Positions 60,075 through 64,000 of a stretch of 64,000 nt of DNA are shown here, one piece after another. The DNA lies in assembly GCA_030431475.1 (NCBI GenBank), contig JAUIJD010000012.1, positions 28,815 to 92,814 on the forward strand, in the 5' to 3' direction. The stretch is from Verrucomicrobiia bacterium (GTDB lineage Bacteria > Verrucomicrobiota > Verrucomicrobiia > Verrucomicrobiales > Akkermansiaceae). The notes below the pieces were generated by a model. That model had not been told where the DNA came from and made no database searches. It worked only from the letters and a program-made list of their open reading frames with translations. Made by a program: the position numbers and the translations under genes. How positions within the stretch are numbered: the first letter of the stretch is position 1; each line of letters starts with the position of its first letter.

Positions 60075-63000
60075 TCAGGGAGCGGGCTGGCTGGCCGCCA
60101 CCCGGACGAACAACCGGGCTGCGGAGCCTGCCGCCGTGGCCGTCACCTCGACCGTGTCGTTCAGGGGTGCGTCCTGGTCGTCGGTGACCACCGGGGAAAT
60201 GGTCACCGTCACTCCGTTGCCGTCGATATCGCCCGAGCCATTCCACGAGGCCAGATCGCTCGACCACTCGTAGGATCCGGTCACATCGCTCGCCGGGTCG
60301 TTCGTCCGGCTATGCGTGATCGTCACTGAGTTGCTGGTCGAACCGGTGATCGTCGGTCCGGCATTGAAGACATCGGGCGCGGTGCCGAGGAAGTTCTCGA
60401 CGCCGTTGTCGATGCCGTCGCCGTCCGGATCCTCGTCGAAGCCGGTCATCGCTCCGACGCCGGGGTAGTCCCCGATCCATGCCGCGTAGTCGTCGGCCGG
60501 TGGGGCGAAGGTGACGCTGTCGAAGCTGCTGCCCCAGCGGACCTCGTCCCAGGCCGCCGAGTTGCCGTCGTAGTCGGAGAAAGCCAGGCGGTCCCAGCGC
60601 AGATCCTTGCCGGAGACCGTCACACCCCCCGCCGGCTCCCCCGGCCCGAGGGTCGGATCCACCCACACCGTCACGCTGTCGCTCGCGGCGGCATCGCTCA
60701 GGTCGAACTTGACCACCACCAGGTGGACGCCGGTGTCGGCCGCCACTCCGGTGCTGGTGTAGGCACCCGTCTCGTCGCCGAAGGCGTAGTTCGCGCCGCC
60801 GGCCGTCATCAACCCGAAGTCGAAGTAGCGGCTCGAGTCCGCGGTGTCGCCGGCGTAGAGCGCGAGCGATTGATACACGGTGTCGCCGGTCTCGAGTCCG
60901 TTCTGGAACAGGAAACTGAGGTAGCGCGTGCCGGTGGTAAAGTCGTCCGCCACCAGTTGCGGCGCGAGCAGACGGTAGGCCCGTCCACTGTTGCCGGCGT
61001 TGATCTCGCCACCTTCGGTGTCGGACAGGACGCCGGCCCTTCCTCCCGACGATCCGGCATAGGCCGGATCGCCATACACCAGCGGGCTCGCCGAAACCTC
61101 GGGCTCGGCATCGCCGAAATCGACGTCCCTCCACTCCCCGGCGTAGCCCGGAATGGCGGGATCCTGGGTCGGCAGCGGCGACGCCGTGTAGCCCGCTGCC
61201 GGATCGAAGGGCTCGTGGCTGACCAGACCTTCCCATGCGGAAAAGGTGGTCACGCTTGCGATCTGCGAGTCGGCGAACAAGCCCGCCTCCGCATCGTCGA
61301 ACACCCGCAGGAAATACTCGCCGCCGTCGGTCGGCCCGACCGACGTCAGCACCAACTCGGGGGTGGTTGCACCGCTCACGGGGCTGCCGTCCTTGAACCA
61401 CTGATAGGAGGCAGTGCCGGTGGTGGTGGCGTCGGCGGTGAGCTGCACGGTCGACGCCTCCTCCGCCAAACGGTCCTCGGGTTGCTGGATGAACACGGGA
61501 ACCGGATACCCGTCGCCGACCAGCTGGACTGCGGCGATACCGCCCCACTCCGGGATATCGACAGTGAAGGTTCGGGACGCACCCGAGAGACCGGTGAAGA
61601 CCGCGTAGTTCGCGGCCACCGAGTGACCCGCGACGGAGGTCTCGGTCGCCGGCACGAGAAGCGCGTCGCCGGAAGGGTCGTCGAGGCTCGGGGCTCCGAC
61701 GGTGTTGAAGAAGTAGGTGGTGGTGCCGTCACTCACCGATCCGGTGCGTCCGGCGGTATCGCTGGAGAAATAGACATACACATCGTAGGTCGGATCCTGG
61801 ATACCGGAGAGAGTCACCGACGAGGTCGATCCACCGCCGGAGTTGAGGTAGCCGTTCAGGATCTCGCGGTTGCGGGTGCCGTCGCCGTCCTCTCCCGGAT
61901 GCGAGCCTTGGATCGACCAGGTGTTCACCGACGACCACGAGAAGGTGATGCCCGACGCCTCCCCCGCCGAGTCCCAGAGCTTGTCCTCCGGGCTGACGAG
62001 CCGGTTGAGCCAAGTGTCGTTCCAGCGCGACGCCGGGTGGGCTCCGGCCGTCTGGAACGGATGGGTCGGGCTCTCGCTCCAGCTGTTGAGGTTCCAGCTG
62101 ACCACGCGCGACGCCATCGGCACGACGGACCTCGCCCCGGAGTCCGGTGATTCCTGCCCGGAAACCATGGCCGACACGACATACTCGTGGAGTTCCCCGG
62201 GGGTCGCGCCGGAATCGGTGTGGGTCGTCCCGGTGAGATCCTCCGCGATCACCTGGAATGCCCCGCCGCTGGTGGCCCGCTTGACCCGGTACGAGTCGGC
62301 GGCCGGCAGCACCTCCCAAGCCAGCACCACGTCCCCGCCGGAGCCGCCGGCATCGCTGATCCACGGCGTCGGCAGCGAGGTGCCGGAAAGCCGGTAGAGC
62401 GCGCCACCATGGGAGGCGATCGAGGGTGAGAAGGTGCCGCTGAAGGATCCCAAGTCACTCTGGTCCCAGAGCGAGCGGATCTGGACGCCGCCGGCGAATC
62501 CGAGCTCCGCGAGGTTCACCGTCACGTTCGTCGCCGAGCCTCCCGTATTGAACAGCGCGAGATAACGATCGGAGGAGTCCTCGTCGTCGGCGATCCAGGC
62601 AATCTCGTCGCCATTGCGAAAGAGTTGACGATTGCGAAGGCTGCGTTGGTTGACGGTGATCACTTCGTCGTTGGTCAACAGCGACAGCGTGAAGGCGTCC
62701 ATCTGGGTCATGTCCCCGCCGTGGATCAGCGGCGATCGTGCGATGGCCCACAGACTCATCAGCAGGGTCTGCTCGTCCTGGGTGAGGTTGCTGGCGCGCC
62801 CGTCCGTGTCACCGGCGCTGGCCTCGATCTTGCCGAGAGGCAGCATATCGGCATCCGCAAAATGGCCCGGCCCACGGAACGGCGTCCAGCGGTCCAGCAG
62901 CTCGAAGTTGTCGTAGGTCTGCGGCCAGTTGTCCCAGAAGTCGTCCGCGATGCGCCACATGTTGGCATGACTCGCGATGTGCTCGCCCTTGGCCGCGGCG

Positions 63001-63770
63001 GTCTGGCCCGGCGAGGTGCTGAGCACGATCTCGCGCCCGCACCCGTCGATCGCCTGGCGGATGCCCTCGATCTCCTCGTGGTGATACGGGCGCCCGAGGT
63101 CGTCGATCTTGATGAAATCCACTCCCCACGAGGCGTAGAGCGCAAACAGGGAATCGTAGTATTCCTGGGCGCCCGCCTTCGACATATCGACACCGTACAT
63201 GTCGCCGTTCCACTCGCAGGTGCTGCTGGTGTCGGCAATGTCCTGCGCGGTGATCGGGTTGCCGGTGCCGTCGTCGGTGCCGAGAATCGGAAGATCATCC
63301 GCCACCGCCTGCCGGGGAATCCCGCGCATGATGTGGATGCCGAATTTCAGACCCTTGCCGTGCACGTAGTCCGCCAGCGCGGTGAATCCCGCCCCTCCGG
63401 CTGCCGAAGGGAAGCGCGTGGCCGCCGGGATGAGCCGTCCATGGCCGTCCATTTGCAGGTCGCCATTGGGCGAGTAGTAGTGGTGGTAGCTCCCCGATCC
63501 GTTCGCGGCCGCCGCGCCGATGGGATCCGGGGCATACCACTGGATGTCCACCGTGATCAGTTCCCATCCGTGGGAAAGCAGGTTGGCCGCCATGGAGTCG
63601 GCCTGCGCCTTGGTCTGATCCTCGGTCACCGTGGTGCCGTAGAAGTCCCAGCTGTTCCAGCCCATCACCGGGCGTTCCGCCCAGCCATGGAATGCGGGAG
63701 ACTCACCTTCGGAGGAAAGCGAGCCAAGGACGAAGGCCGCGACGAGCGGCATGGTGGGCTTCGGCATCAT
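60075..63770 (-). CDS. Secreted GH27 alpha-galactosidase fused to shared beta, Ig and LamG-like domains
   Basis: A 1231-residue protein from the ATG at 63770 (another ATG is next to it). The N-terminal GH27 barrel begins PVMGWNSWDFYG; the nucleophile lies in VDFIKIDDLGRP (about D223) and the acid/base in MWRIADDFWDN (about D277). A beta-sandwich (ALFNTGGSATNVTVNLAEL) completes the enzyme. Then come a fibronectin-type III domain (about 480-560), the unnamed beta domain shared with the two genes downstream (about 565-770), an Ig-like domain, a jelly roll (about 860-1090) and the tail DEDPDGDGIDNGVENFLGT. It should remove alpha-galactose from polysaccharides at the cell surface or outside. Confidence 0.92.
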   Translation of the reverse strand: MMPKPTMPLVAAFVLGSLSSEGESPAFHGWAERPVMGWNSWDFYGTTVTEDQTKAQADSMAANLLSHGWELITVDIQWYAPDPIGAAAANGSGSYHHYYSPNGDLQMDGHGRLIPAATRFPSAAGGAGFTALADYVHGKGLKFGIHIMRGIPRQAVADDLPILGTDDGTGNPITAQDIADTSSTCEWNGDMYGVDMSKAGAQEYYDSLFALYASWGVDFIKIDDLGRPYHHEEIEGIRQAIDGCGREIVLSTSPGQTAAAKGEHIASHANMWRIADDFWDNWPQTYDNFELLDRWTPFRGPGHFADADMLPLGKIEASAGDTDGRASNLTQDEQTLLMSLWAIARSPLIHGGDMTQMDAFTLSLLTNDEVITVNQRSLRNRQLFRNGDEIAWIADDEDSSDRYLALFNTGGSATNVTVNLAELGFAGGVQIRSLWDQSDLGSFSGTFSPSIASHGGALYRLSGTSLPTPWISDAGGSGGDVVLAWEVLPAADSYRVKRATSGGAFQVIAEDLTGTTHTDSGATPGELHEYVVSAMVSGQESPDSGARSVVPMASRVVSWNLNSWSESPTHPFQTAGAHPASRWNDTWLNRLVSPEDKLWDSAGEASGITFSWSSVNTWSIQGSHPGEDGDGTRNREILNGYLNSGGGSTSSVTLSGIQDPTYDVYVYFSSDTAGRTGSVSDGTTTYFFNTVGAPSLDDPSGDALLVPATETSVAGHSVAANYAVFTGLSGASRTFTVDIPEWGGIAAVQLVGDGYPVPVFIQQPEDRLAEEASTVQLTADATTTGTASYQWFKDGSPVSGATTPELVLTSVGPTDGGEYFLRVFDDAEAGLFADSQIASVTTFSAWEGLVSHEPFDPAAGYTASPLPTQDPAIPGYAGEWRDVDFGDAEPEVSASPLVYGDPAYAGSSGGRAGVLSDTEGGEINAGNSGRAYRLLAPQLVADDFTTGTRYLSFLFQNGLETGDTVYQSLALYAGDTADSSRYFDFGLMTAGGANYAFGDETGAYTSTGVAADTGVHLVVVKFDLSDAAASDSVTVWVDPTLGPGEPAGGVTVSGKDLRWDRLAFSDYDGNSAAWDEVRWGSSFDSVTFAPPADDYAAWIGDYPGVGAMTGFDEDPDGDGIDNGVENFLGTAPDVFNAGPTITGSTSNSVTITHSRTNDPASDVTGSYEWSSDLASWNGSGDIDGNGVTVTISPVVTDDQDAPLNDTVEVTATAAGSAARLFVRVAASQPAP

Positions 63771-63948
63771 GGGACTTGAGTCAGGCGGACCGGAGCATCC
63801 GGGCCGCCAGGTGAACACCCGCATTCGGTTCTGCGATCCCGACAATCCCGCGGGAAAGCGATCGGGTCCCGGACCTGTTGCCTCATTGAAACAGGACACC
63901 GAAGCCTTTGGCTCGGGTGAGCGCCCATTGCCTCACATTGCGGACACC

Positions 63949-64000
63949 ATGACGTCTTGGTTGTTGGTGGTTTTCCTTGCGGGTGAAGGGCTGACGGAGC
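63949..64000 (+). CDS. Possible start of a plus-strand exported protein (cut by window end)
   Basis: An ATG at 63949 opens a frame, MTSWLLVVFLAGEGLTE, that runs off the end of the window and looks like a signal peptide. No clear ribosome site precedes it. It would be divergent from the GH27 gene. Too short to identify. Confidence 0.35.
   Translation, partial: MTSWLLVVFLAGEGLTE

Overview
This is a high-GC bacterial chromosome segment that most resembles the Verrucomicrobiota (Luteolibacter/Haloferula-like relatives). The reasons are a PEP-CTERM surface protein, several very large secreted glycosidases with LamG, Ig-like and autotransporter-type beta-strand repeats, a DUF1593 protein, and many short palindromic repeats between genes. 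The lineage is inferred from gene content; no rRNA is present.

Layout. At 0-18 kb there is ordinary metabolism: a fasciclin fragment, a GH63-like glucosidase, a thioredoxin-domain DUF255 protein, a secreted DUF3472/PA14/BNR protein, a GH16 laminarinase-like enzyme, a cysteine desulfurase, an iron-sulfur photolyase bracketed by palindromic repeats, a small membrane protein, sucCD, aat and xseA.

At 18-33.3 kb there is a defence island. It holds VapBC and a type I restriction-modification locus spread over 14 kb (hsdM, hsdS, cargo, a truncated hsdR', more cargo, full hsdR). The cargo after hsdS is a 2-oxoglutarate dioxygenase, a HEPN-like protein with a zinc ribbon, and a caspase-fold protease. 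It is tightly packed and visibly lower in GC. After hsdR' come an unrecognised protein, a DUF4268 nuclease-like protein and a TacT-type acetyltransferase toxin whose TacA-type antitoxin is encoded tail-to-tail on the other strand. A PD-(D/E)XK nuclease is coupled to the full hsdR. HsdM itself carries an in-frame insertion encoding a complete DUF559 endonuclease-like domain, flanked by inverted GC-rich palindromes. The cargo plus HsdM/HsdS is the best candidate here for an undescribed system: restriction combined with an abortive-infection arm (HEPN RNase and caspase protease), comparable in logic to PrrC nested in hsd loci.

At 33.7-37.4 kb there is an RNA-repair module on one strand: tRNA-His, HNH endonuclease, a tRNA-Phe-like sequence without an acceptor stem, an SPFH/Band-7 protein and an RtcB ligase. 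RtcB-SPFH-tRNA-like associations have been described before; the HNH gene framed by two tRNA-like units is the unusual part.

At 37.4-64 kb come a small ORF with a terminator, a DUF2721 membrane protein, cardiolipin synthase, a DUF4139 protein, and then a run of secreted polysaccharide-related proteins on the minus strand: a beta-helix/DUF4214 protein, a GH2 galactosidase, a metzincin-like protease with a separately encoded putative prodomain, a DUF1593 protein, a GH128-like/LamG protein, and three adjacent proteins sharing an unnamed beta-rich domain (one PEP-CTERM protein, one fused to a GH27 alpha-galactosidase). Several share a C-terminal tail module. This block looks like a surface polysaccharide-degradation locus.
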